Shown piece after piece: positions 53,301-64,000 of a stretch of DNA of 64,000 nucleotides. The position numbers and the translations under genes are program-made. This stretch comes from Patagioenas fasciata (Eukaryota; Chordata; Aves; Columbiformes; Columbidae): assembly GCF_037038585.1 (NCBI RefSeq), contig NC_092560.1, forward strand, positions 58,397,049 to 58,461,048, written 5' to 3'. The notes under the pieces are model-generated. The model made no database searches, was not told the DNA's origin, and saw nothing but the letters and a program-made list of their open reading frames with translations. Positions within the stretch are counted from its first letter, which is position 1; each line of letters starts with the position of its first letter.

Positions 53301-56023
53301 CATATTGTACACTTCTGTTTGTTCTTTCCTCCTTTCTCATCCCTGTACTCAAAGTATAAAATCCTTTCAGCCCCAGAGCTCTGATCTACTCAGGGATGCT
53401 GCATACTGAAATAAATAGGTGTGTTTTGAAGAGATGGGTGTAAGATAGAAGTCTCTAAAGGATTCTTTGGAAGTACAGAAGTTAGGTAATCGGCAATTGT
53501 TTCCATTTCCTCCTAATAATAAAACTGGAAGGTAAAACATTTCAAGTAGTTTCTTATTTCTGTTTTTTTCCACGCAAAGATTAAGAAATAAGCTGTGGAA
53601 CTCTGCAGTGCTGGGATATGTAAGTTTGTAGGTGGGCTCAATAAAACAAAAACCAAACACACAAAGGAATAAAAAAAATAGAACACAAAAAACCCAAAAC
53701 TTTTGAACAAACTCCTGGAATAATAAAACCAAGAATATACTGATGTTTCTGGAATCCTGAAAGTGTTATGGCTGTGGACTCTCTTCTGGATAAGCATCAT
53801 TGCATATTTTTTTCCAGTACCGTTTTAGGCAGATCTGATGCTTGCAACTCTTTGCATTTGTCTGCTATGTTTTAACATGAGGGAAAGATAATCTTTGGTC
53901 TTTATTGTTGATCAGTAACAGTAGTATTAAAATGTGCTAAAATACATATATGCTTTAGCATAAACCAATACTTGGTTGTCTAAATTAATGAAGTGCCTGT
54001 GGGTTTTGATTAGTGTCAGTAAGGTTTCACGTTCTAATCTGAGCTTGATAAGCTGCATCTTTCTGATTTAAGTATCTTGTTTGCTCTGTATCATGCTGAA
54101 GAGAGGCCTCTTCAGATTTAAATAGCTTTAGCTTTTCCTTGACAACATTTGTAGTGTGTTTGCACTTCTAGTACTACTGGTGATCAAACTAAGCTGAGGA
54201 TCACAATCACAGTTGTGTGCTTAGTAAATCTGATTCAGATTTAAAAGATGCATGTAAGAGTTGGCATATATTATATGAGATTATGTAGCACTTGCAGCTC
54301 TCTAAAATATGCTAGAAGTCACTAGTTATATTAAAAATTGCTAGTTAAGTATTAGCACTAGAAACTGTACTATTCTTCTGTGTCTGTTTGTAAGAACCCT
54401 TTCTTCAGGCAGTCTTTGGTATGTAATTTAAACTAGACACAGAAGCTGGTATGAGCTACTTCACTGCAGTTTTGAGGGTGAATGCAGTTCCGTGTAAGTC
54501 GTTCCCAAGCGCTTATGGAGGTGTTTCTAGGTTTGATGGCAAGTACTTGTGTGTAGAACTTTGTACTATTTATTCTGTTTTAATCAATATTAAAAGAGTA
54601 GTAACTCAAATGTGTTATGCCTGTGAAGGTGATTTTTCTTTTGGGTGTCAAAACAGCAAACTTCTCCTTAAAGCATGTAACTACAGTTGAGTAAGATACA
54701 AACATGTTTTGTTTTGTTTTTTTTTTTTCTAAATGTAGTTGCACTGACCAGAAGGGAACAGAACTTCATACCATGTAGTTTCTTTACTGGGAGACAGTGG
54801 CTTGTTTCAGTGTTCTAGAGAAATAAGCTTGCTATACAAGCACAGGTTTTAGTGTCTATGAATGAAGAGAGATCAAAGGCAAGTGGTCCACCTATCACTA
54901 GTATTGGCAATTAGCATGTCACTTTTATTATACCCATGTATACTTCAGTGCTGCTGGATTGCCTTTAAGGTACTTTAGCACTTGTAATGACTTGCCAAAA
55001 AGCTGTTTCCTTTTTCAAACTGGCCAAGTAGGGCTCAGTAAAATAGACAGGTGTGGGATGTGAGTGAGCAGTCTCTACAATCTCAGATCTCTTCAGCTTT
55101 TGCAGCTCCCATTCATGTTCCAATTCTTCCTTCTCATTTTGCTTGCTACTGCTTAACTTTGCCTGGCTTTGAGTTGGTTGGCAAGATTCCCAAATTGCTT
55201 AGGGAGGGCATGGAAGGACAGATGGTGACTTCTCCATTCCCTGTTGGTACCTAAGAGGTACTTCCCAAACCTGTCTGCTCCAGCCAGTCTGTGGCAGGTT
55301 GTTCCTGCATCCTGTCTTGTTAGTTAGCTTTCTTGCTGAAGGAGTTAATAGAAAACCAGCAGCTACAGTGAAGTATGCTCACGAGAGGAACAGTAAATTA
55401 TTAATTCACAGCTTCTGCTGCTGAACATTTGTGGTTCCTATCTGAAATGAGTTTGTAAGCAGTGAAGCTTGAATGTCTAGTAGAGTAACAAAGCAGAACA
55501 TCAAGAGCTTCTGTTTTCCTCTTGTGTATGAATTGTGGGATGAGTCTTTTAACACTCTCAAAAAAAGGCTTTGTGTATCTTAACACTTGATTGGTTTGGA
55601 AAATTTTTGGAGGCTTCTGGCAGGGGGAGAAAAAAACTATTTTTCTAGTTACACGCAGATGTATTGTACTTCAGGGCGATGGTGATGGGGTGGTACTAAC
55701 TGTATTAATATATTATGTGACGATGTTAACTGGTTGCTCCTGACTCATTTTGGCAGTCTGGAGTTGCTCATCACACCTTGATTGCCTTTGTGCAGACACT
55801 GGTAAATCCCTAGGTAGCAGGATCTGGAATCCAGGGGACAAGATTGAGTCAGGCCAGGCTGAACCTGGAAGAGACGTCAGTCTCAGCTGTGTCTGCGAAC
55901 CTGCAGCACCATCTTAAGCAACTGTCCCAAAGACAGTAAATGTGGCTTAAATAAAGGGTCCTGTCAATCTTCTTTATAGGCTTTTCCCTACAGTTTTATA
56001 AAACTTTCTGCAGCAAGCAGGTA

Positions 56024-56206
56024 AAAAATAAAACAAAACAAAACAAAACTCCCAAGCACAACCCAAAACCCCCACCCAAAATGAAACAAAACCTCCCCCC
56101 AAAACAACAACAAAAAAACCCCTACAAACCAAGCTTCTGGTATTGAAGAGTATGTAACTGAAGAAACACTTGAATTTATTTATTTATTTATCTATTTATT
56201 TAATTC
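56024..56206. repeat. A/C-rich low-complexity tract and ATTT microsatellite
   Basis: From 56,024 to about 56,128 the sequence is almost entirely A and C (repeated AAAAC and CCCAAAA units). From about 56,174 to 56,206 it is a TTTA tandem array with one TCTA unit. Neither is coding. Confidence 0.85.
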
Positions 56207-57279
56207 TCAAAAAATGTAGCAAGTGCTATATACAGCTTACAGTACTCTTCGAACCTAATTTAGGATTGTACTGTCACTTTTGTATATATATCATGTTATA
56301 AACTTGGCAGTACAAACAGCACATTAAAGCCTTGTGTTAAGGTCAGGTATATTGAATCTCATACTATTTAAACTTACATTTTATCCACAAAATGTTAAGA
56401 ATAAATGTTGTGCCATCAAGTATGGAGTATTAATACTCAGTGTCTTCTGAATAATGTCACAGGGTCAATAATATACTAGGGTGGGAGTAAGTTCTAGTTA
56501 CTGCTAGAGATGCAAATGTTGCCTTACTAGAACTTTAAAACTTACGAGCATACTTCCTTCAGTTTTCTGGTTTTAGAACCATTTACTGCCGTACCGTAGG
56601 AAAAAAGTAGGTTTGTAATATTAGTGCTCAATCAGGATTGTGAAACACAACCGTTGCTAATGCTGTGTTGAACTTCAATACTTTTGCTTTCAAAAGTTTT
56701 TAATTAATGTGTTGCTGTCCTTACTTGGTCAGTATACCTGACGTGCTTGTTGTGCAGAAGTGGTCACAAAAGTCTTTGAAACAGATACTAATTGGGACCA
56801 ATCAATTTAGTGGATAAAAATTTGAAGATTCAGTTTGATTAAGTTCATAACCCAATTGCCAGGTATTACTTCATAGTTTTGGATTAACAAAAGTCTTTCT
56901 TTTTAATACTGTATTTCAGGATGATTGTTACCTGCAAATAATGATGAAAACTATTTAAAAACAAACAAGCAAAACTTTCTATTATTTCATCAAAAAATAT
57001 CAAATCACTTCAGAAAATAACCATGCAGGCTTCTCTTAAATGTTTTCTACCCTGTTGAGTATACCGTAAATACATCTTAAAATTTTTTGAATCTTTGTCT
57101 TCTGAAATTTCCATTGGACCTTTTCTTACTGCTAAATTGATTTATTCCCCCCCATCTAGTATTGTTAGTGTCCACATCATCTTGGAGACTATGGAGACTT
57201 TGTTACACTATGTAGAAAGAATGATTTAAATAATTCTGTTATGTGGCTGGATGCTTTGGAAGCCTTGGTGTATGTACAA

Positions 57280-57480
57280 GAAGGAACCTCTGAAGGTCAT
57301 CTAATCCAGCCTCCAGTTTAAAGCAGGGGTAACTGTAGAGTTCTGATAAGCCCTGTGCATCCTGATTTCTTCAAGAGCTCTGGAGGTAGAGATTCCACAG
57401 GCTGTTGGAAAAGTCGGTTCCTTCAGTCCTTCTTGCTCTTTTCCTAATCATAAGGGAGAAACCCTACCTCTGAACAGCCT
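57280..57480 (-). mobile_element. Degraded CR1 LINE fragment, antisense to PLPP1
   Basis: The + strand run AACCTCTGAAGGTCATCTAA, followed by CAGCCTCCAGTTTAAAGCAG and later GAGATTCCACAGGCTGTTGG, is the reverse complement of a standard avian CR1 3' UTR and ORF2 end. It is clearly older than the 37-kb copy. The downstream limit could extend further; I see no reliable similarity past about 57,480. Confidence 0.7.
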
Positions 57481-60400
57481 CATCATGCCATCAGTGAGAT
57501 TATCAGAGGGCACTTTTCCTGTCAGGCCTGTCCAACAGACAGCAACATCAGAAAAGGAATCTGTTGAATTGTTTGCACCATGGTGTGTTGCCCTTCCAGC
57601 AGGTTTTGAGACATCTGAATTTCTCTCAGAGAAGCCCCTCTAGACGTGAGGTGCCCGAGTTCCTGTGCCTCCAGTCTCTAGAAATTTTGATCTGTACTTC
57701 AGTGTTGGAGATGCCCAGTCTAACTACTGGATTATAATGTATCCTGGAATTGTCCTCTTCTCCCTTTTGTGTACATCAATTACTAACCCTGAAAGGAAAA
57801 CTTAGCAGTTCTTTGTATTCTTCAGCCTTGGGCAAGACTTGAACACCAGCTTCCAGACATCTAAGTGAACTTCCTCCTTGCTGAACTTCTCTATTGACTT
57901 TGCATCTCCTCTTTATGCTTGTCCAGCTGTAACTTACAGTGAGTTAAAAGGACAAGGATGGACATATGGTTTAATTTTTTGAATGCTTCAATTCAATAAC
58001 TTTTATTCTAGAGCTTGTTTATAGAGCTCTCACTTAAGGTGCAGATTTGGAGATGTTCCAGTCTTTTTGTCTCTTCAAATGTACCACTGAGATATTGTTA
58101 GCTTGTTTCTGTTCTTCTGTTGAGATGTAGGTAAGAGAGCTTTCTGCCTGGTTTATATGTAAGATCTGCTTCAAACTGGATTTTATAATTGCCAGATGTG
58201 TCCCTTTGCAATGGAACTTTATTGTCCTTTTAGACTGAAACTGAAATATCTGGATTGAATTTCAGGTTCAGATAATTGCTGGGTCCAGCTTTTGGGTTGT
58301 GTGGGGGGGGTTGGTTTTGGTTTTTTAATAAGATTTATAAGTCTTCCTGAATGCAGTTCAAAACTTTCCTTCACATTTTTGAAGCAAATATTACCACCAG
58401 TTCCATAACAAAGTGGTTTCATTGTTGTACAAGGAGACAGTTTAGGTTTCTGGTCCTGAAAGTGGAGGGGGCAGTGTTCATTAGGGCAGAAAACTGCCTG
58501 TATCAAACATCTCACCCCCTACTTTTATGCTCTTTGAAATAGAGAAGGCAGAAGTATTACACACATGTAGAAATGCTCTATAATTTTCAGGTAAACCAAG
58601 CAGCTTTTTTCATTCCAGTGATGTAAAGTGCTTAATTATCATGCTGCTGGTCTGGGACACAGAACAGTTGCCTCCATTTTGCAGATGGGAAGGTGTAAGC
58701 ATACCCTGTTGTTCCTTGGTTAACATACTGCAAAGCTGAGAGTAGAAAGTAGGGGTTCAGATGTTTTCCTCAGAAGGATGTGAGAATGTAATTGTAAACA
58801 GTCGTGACAGATTTGCCCCTTAAGCAAGAAGTTTTAGCTATTATAGCAGGTTTGTAAGTAAGCAATTAAAGTGTGTGTGTATTTTGCATACTCATATAAT
58901 GTCTATAACCCCTGTTTCTAAGCAAATAGAAGGTGGTGCAGATGATGTGCAAATGAGTACCGACAGTGGATGTACTTAAAAGTGGTTACCTTACTCCTAT
59001 AGCATATATTAAAATGAATTTGCTGTTTAAAGTTTTTTGTAGCTGAAGCTTAAGTCATGTTGCAAATCAGTTCTGAGGACATGCTTTATTTTTTGAGAGC
59101 TTAAGGATCAAATTAGAATAAAATCATTTTTTAATTAATTGTTCCCAAAATCCATGTTCTCCCTTAACAGGACAGCTGAATATGAAGAAGGATGAACAGA
59201 GCAGTGGTATGGGAATTCAGGATGAACTGGATACCAGGAGATTTATTTAGGCTGCTAATGTTTTCCTCTTGTAGTCATGCTAAATTTGGCTGCCACATGC
59301 AGTACAGTTTGATTTGTCCTACTGCTTTCACACTGGTTAAAATAATTCCCACCAGCACACATTCTTGTGCAGTGTAAGGCATTTTTTTCTGTGTATAATA
59401 GTCCTGGGTGTGTGCTAAAGGGCTCTTAATCTACCTGCTCTGGCTTCCTGAGTTTACTAGAAATTTCTCTTGGATGCAGTATTTATTGTACTTTAGTTGA
59501 GTGGCGCAGGTTTGTCACAAATATTTTTGTTAGATATCACTTCTTAGCTTTTTTACTGACAATGATTGTTGTGGTGGGACCTGAAATTTCCTAGTCCTGG
59601 GTTTGGAGCTACTCTGAAAACCTGGGGACCAGGGAGATCCAAGAAGCTGTCCTTTCTGTTTTATTCATCACCTCAGTGAGCACATGCACAAAAGTGCAAC
59701 CTTTGAACCTGAAGTGGTAAATATTAAACCAAGTTGTACAAGTCTGGCTACTTCAGAGGCACTCTGTCTGGTCTGAACTCTGTTAGGCTCCAAAGCAGAC
59801 CTAAGCAACTAGCAGGGATGCATATGTGTGTGTGAAACACTTCCTCTGAAGTTGAGTTTAACTTTGGATAGTTGAAGGTCTCTAATTTGAGTCTGTCACT
59901 TCATCCTGTTTGTGGTAAGAGAATAACTTAGCTGTTAAGTGTCATATTATAATGTTATTACTAATGTACAGATTCATATCACAAGTCAGATGTCTAAAGG
60001 AAAAAACATTTCCTTACTTCAGTTGATGTATTGCTCCCATGCTGACTGCACTCTAAACAAGCTGTGTTTAGTCTGCCATTGCAAACTCAAAATGTAATCT
60101 TCAAAGAAGGCATTAGGAAATTAGAGCTGACTGTTTTGACCTTGATAATTTATTTCAACACAATTGCCAAGGTGGTGCCCTTTGCCAATGGTTTGCCAGG
60201 AATTGTATTTCAGCTTTGTTTAGAGGTCTTTTGTAAGTCGTGCTGGTGTGTGCCAGTGGGTGCAGCTGAATCACTCAGCAGTTCCCAGTAGCTACGCACC
60301 TGTGCTAGATGGCTGGTATGGGTCTGACCTGCGTAGCTTTGCTTGAATTTCAACGAAACTTATTAAAATCTTATGTTTTCTGTTCTGTCTACACCTTCAA

Positions 60401-61706
60401 AACTGTAACTGTTTTAAAAACCAAGCAAACCCAAAACAAAACCCCCACAAAACTCATACATTACTTTCTTCCATTTTAATGAATACTTCCATTTTCCAGT
60501 TTCATTAGATAGCCTTTCCAATTGGTTTTCTTTGGAATTTTTAAACCTAAGCCAAGAGACACAACATTTGCTTCAAGTTAACCCATCTCTATTAAACAAT
60601 GGTTCCTGTCTCTCCTTTCCTTCTCTTCTCCTCTCTCCCTCTCCATACTGGGAGAATTTCTATGATGAACAATTATTTTTGCATTAAAATACCTTAGCTT
60701 GTATGAAATGTTCCAATATTTTATTTTGAAACTTCTTCAAACTTTGTTAAAAATCAGACTGCACTTAAACATTGAAGCATAACTAAATGGCATCTAATCC
60801 AGCAGTTTCTAACAGCATCATGAATCAGAAATTTCTCTAAAGCTGCTACAGATTTATCAGCTACATGTTTGCTTGGGGCATACTTGTATGTTCTGTATAG
60901 CATTCTGATTATTTCTGTTGTGGACCTTCTAACCATCATCAGAGGCTAATTTAGTAGTTTTCACTTCTGAAAAGATATATGCAAAAAATAATTTCTCAAG
61001 GAGCTTGGATACCGAAGCACTTCAAAAGGTAGGAATGGAAGGTCACACATGTGTACTATTATTCAGATGGTGCAACTTTTTCCTTAAATGCTGCTTCTCA
61101 CTGTTCTGTCATTACTGTTATTCAACATGTAACATGGCAGATTTGGGAACACTTCCAGTCTCAATTAAATTATTCACCACTTCTGGAATTGAAGCTTAGT
61201 CAGGGCACCTACACTTAATTTTACATGGAAGGAAAAAGCTGAAATATGATAGTGAATAAGAGTCTTTTAAATATTTAAACTTTAGCAGATTCTGGGCTAC
61301 ATTGGATAGTGAAATGGGGCTGTACTTGACCTAGAAGCAAAAAGAGCTTGCCTTTGCTAAAGAAGTTAGCTGGCAGCAGGGAGAATCAAATCTCAAAGGT
61401 AAACATGCTGTAATCAGTTGTGATACAATTCTGCAATCTGGATCACATTTCCAATCTTACATCTCCTTTGCTCTAATGTGAACTGGCCCTCCTCAGTGGT
61501 GATGGTGAGGGACAATACTCATTTTCATAACTGAAAACAAAAACTCTTCACTCTTTAATGGTTTTAAAAAGCTGTGCTTGTAGTCTGTCTGATATTTCAA
61601 TAGATTTTCATGCTTAAGTTCATTGGAAATCAAAATTGGTAACTTGTCTTCAGTACAATGGAAATTATTTGGAAGCTAACTATAGCTAATCAAGTAGGTA
61701 GATATA

Positions 61707-62951
61707 TTAGGTGGTGCAAAAGTAATTGCAGTTTTGGACTGTTGATTTAAAATCATTATAACTAGGCTCAAATACATCTTTATTAATCAAAATAGGAACC
61801 ATTACAGTCAGCACATTTTTGCCAAGGAGAAATAAGTTTGTTCATTCCTGTAGCGTAAAAATCCATGCTCTGGGATTCGATGAACTCTTGGAAAGCTTTT
61901 TCTGCATCCTGCTGGTTGTGGCAGCATTTTCCCTGCGAAAAGTTGTCAAGATGCTTGAAGAAGTGGTAGTTGATTGACAAGAGGTAAAGCGAATATGGCA
62001 GACGAGGCGAAACTTCGTAGCCCAATTAGTTCAACTTTAAGTGTTGGTTGTGTGACGTGTGGTTGGGCATTGTCGTGGAGAAGAATTTGGCCCTTTCTGT
62101 TACCAGTGCCAGCATTGCAGTTTTCAGTGCATATCCTTGATTTGCTGAGCATCCTTCTCAGATATAATGGTTTTGCTGGGATCCATAAAGCTGTAGTGGA
62201 TCAGACTGGCAGCAGACCACCAAACAGTGACTGTGACCCTTTCTGGTGCAAGTTTGGCTTTGGGAAGTGCTTTGGAGGTTCTTCTCGGTCCAACCACTGA
62301 GCTGGTTGTTGGCAGTTGTATAAAATCAGCTTTTCATTGCATATCATACTCTGATCGAGAAATGGTATGTTGTTTTTGTGTAGAAGAAAAGAGAACACTT
62401 GGAAACACGATTTTTTTGTTTGTTTTCAGTCAGCTCATGAGGCACCCACTTATCAAGTTCTTTCACCTTTCTGATTCGCTTGAAATGCCGAACAACCGTA
62501 GAAGGTTGTCACTGAGCTCTTCGGCAACTTCTTGTGCAGCTGTAAGAGGATCAGCTTTGATTGCTCTCAATTGGTTGTTGTCAACTTCAAATAGCTGTCA
62601 CTATGCTCCTCATCTTCAAGGTTCTCATCTCCTTTGTGAAGCTTCTTGAAGCTGCACTGTACGTTCATTACCAGTTCCTGGGCCAAATGTATTGTTGATG
62701 TTGCAAGTTATCTCCACTGCTTTACAACCCATTTTGAACTCCAGTAAGAAAAGCACTTGAATTTGCTTTATGTCTAAGCTCATTTCCATAATCTAAAATA
62801 AATATAAAATAAACAAGTAACAAGTAGCAAAAAGGCAAAAAAAGTACTAAAATTATGTATAACATAACTGCATTTAGGAATGTATTACAATATATATCAA
62901 ACAGCAAATTTCAACAATGCAAAACCTGCAATTTCTTTTGCACCAACCTAA
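61707..62951 (-). mobile_element. Near full-length mariner DNA transposon, Hsmar1-like
   Basis: A 1,245-base element has terminal inverted repeats of about 25 bases: TTAGGTGGTGCAAAAGTAAT on the left and, on the complement, TTAGGTTGGTGCAAAAGAAA on the right. The left copy has lost one T. It is flanked by TA at 61,705-61,706 and 62,952-62,953, the TA target duplication of Tc1/mariner elements. The transposase is on the minus strand. Ends and protein resemble primate Hsmar1 (consensus about 1.29 kb), and birds are known to carry mariners such as Galluhop in chicken; which family this copy belongs to needs an alignment. The element lies in PLPP1 intron 3, opposite in orientation to the gene. Confidence 0.95.
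61783..62789 (-). pseudogene. Mariner transposase, frameshifted and catalytically dead
   Basis: The reading starts near 62,789 with MEMSLDIKQIQ and LEFKMGCKAVE, the mariner N-terminus, and ends NGSYFD-stop at 61,783, close to the full family length of about 340 residues. It is broken into pieces in all three frames (62,201-62,398 and 61,946-62,152 share one, 61,783-62,025 a second, the N-terminal part a third). Of the DD34D triad, the first Asp is Asn (ICNEK), the second is kept (LHDNAQPH) and the third is Asn (SINYHFF). It cannot make active transposase. Confidence 0.93.
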
Positions 62952-64000
62952 TATCTTCTTACTCCTGGCAGAATTTCACTGATTTGCAGAGCTTATGTCC
63001 AAGTTAATAGAAGTGAAAATTCTGTTAATATGAAACTTTGGACACGTGTGTAACTGTGCATTACTCAAATACAATACTATACAAACTGAAATTTCCTTAA
63101 TGCCGACAGTTCTCCTGCTGCCCCCCTTCCCTTTTTGTCTTTCGAAGACGACAAATCTGTTGGGGGAAGGGTTCTGCACACTTGCCAAGCACTTCATGCC
63201 CAGAGCAGTTCCTTAAAAAGGGAATAACAATCAAATCCCTGATTTAACAGGGATTATCTTTTTTGTTCTCATTCCCTTTATGTAAAGGGATAATAATGCT
63301 CCTGTGAGTCCGAACAGCATTATGTGGATAATGCGTGCAGACACGGTTAATGGAACAGAAGCCTGTAATCAGATGCATGTGAGAGCAAACTGGTTAGTCT
63401 TTAGAAATGTTGGTTTAAATCTCCCTTGCTGCTATTTTCAGTTTTACCCTTTCCTGAGAGGGGATTACTAGGAAGGAGAAGTAAACAAAGTCCTAACTTT
63501 TTTTTTTTCTATTGGAGGAGCCTAACCAGAAGTGCTGTGGAAAATTGAACTTTCCTTTTGTCCAAGTTAAATTGAGTGATAAAGTAAATCCTGACAAAAG
63601 GTAACGTGCTTTCTTGTGGTTTTGCAATGTGCATGTGGAATGCCATTGCAGAGTGCCAGTTGGTTGGACTTTCTAATATCCAGAGTTCAGAACATACATG
63701 TTTGTGTGGTTTGGATGCCAGGAGTTGGTAACTTCTTTCTCCCTAGGTGAAACTTTTGACTATTTGGAAGTTCAAGATGCAAGCTGACTGGTTCAAAACA
63801 GAAAAAATAACTGGAGGAGGAGATTTTTCTTTATTGGTTATCCCATTTATTCTTCTCGCAGCTGCTGGTACAAATGGCTGCTGACAGATGCAGAACAGCT
63901 AGCTAACTGGTCATTGCCCAATCAGTTTGTTATGTTTATTTTTAAAGAAAATTTGCACTATCTGCATACTAGTACGTATTGTGAGATACTTCAATTTTTG

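Larger units (their letters stand above)
50387..64000 (+). other. PLPP1: PLPP1 intron 3, continuing past the window
   Basis: The intron starts GTGAGT and no acceptor with the expected SGH-containing exon 4 was found before 64,000, so it is at least 13.6 kb. It contains a poly(T) run (about 50,641-50,656), a degraded CR1 (about 57,280-57,480), A/C-rich and ATTT repeats near 56.0-56.2 kb, and the mariner at 61,707-62,951. No nested gene was recognised. Confidence 0.8.

Noticed and set aside
55716-55990. LTR-like stretch (starts TGTGACG, has a GACGTCA site and AATAAA)
   Set aside because: No target duplication, no partner LTR, no primer-binding site or viral coding remnant; the signals are common by chance.

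Overview
This is vertebrate, almost certainly avian, nuclear DNA. The evidence is widely spaced exons in AT-rich DNA, a GC-rich CpG island at the first exon, several CR1 LINE copies including one with the avian-type ATTCTRTG 3' tail, and no mammalian SINEs. The one gene I can identify with confidence is the 5' half of PLPP1 (PPAP2A, LPP1; phospholipid phosphatase 1) on the + strand. PLPP1 and its neighbourhood are Z-linked in chicken, so a Z chromosome origin is a reasonable inference, but nothing in the sequence tests it.

Layout. 1-16,200 is upstream DNA without a recognisable gene. It holds an uninterrupted (GGGAA)35 array at 4,329-4,503 and a nested CR1 pair at 12,370-13,600. 16,250-17,500 is a CpG island with GC boxes, inverted CCAAT boxes and a TTAAA element; it contains coding exon 1 (16,998-17,055). 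Two alternative second exons follow: 2a (33,117-33,271) and 2b (46,989-47,140). Exon 3 (50,106-50,386) carries the first phosphatase motif. Exons encoding the second and third catalytic motifs were not found and must lie beyond position 64,000.

The introns hold a CR1 copy between exons 2a and 2b (about 37,160-38,430), older CR1 scraps, a possible hAT end near 24,850, and a near full-length but dead mariner transposon (61,707-62,951) of the type known in primates as Hsmar1.

The most informative observation is the exon phasing. Including both second exons, or neither, shifts the frame and produces a stop before the catalytic domain. Only 2a or 2b alone gives a complete protein. UGCAUG (RBFOX-type) hexamers lie within about 150 nt of both alternative exons, which suggests how the choice might be regulated. 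I found no wholly new gene system. The other candidates (a possible terminal exon near 2.6 kb and a palindrome-rich element near 63.25 kb) are flagged as weak.
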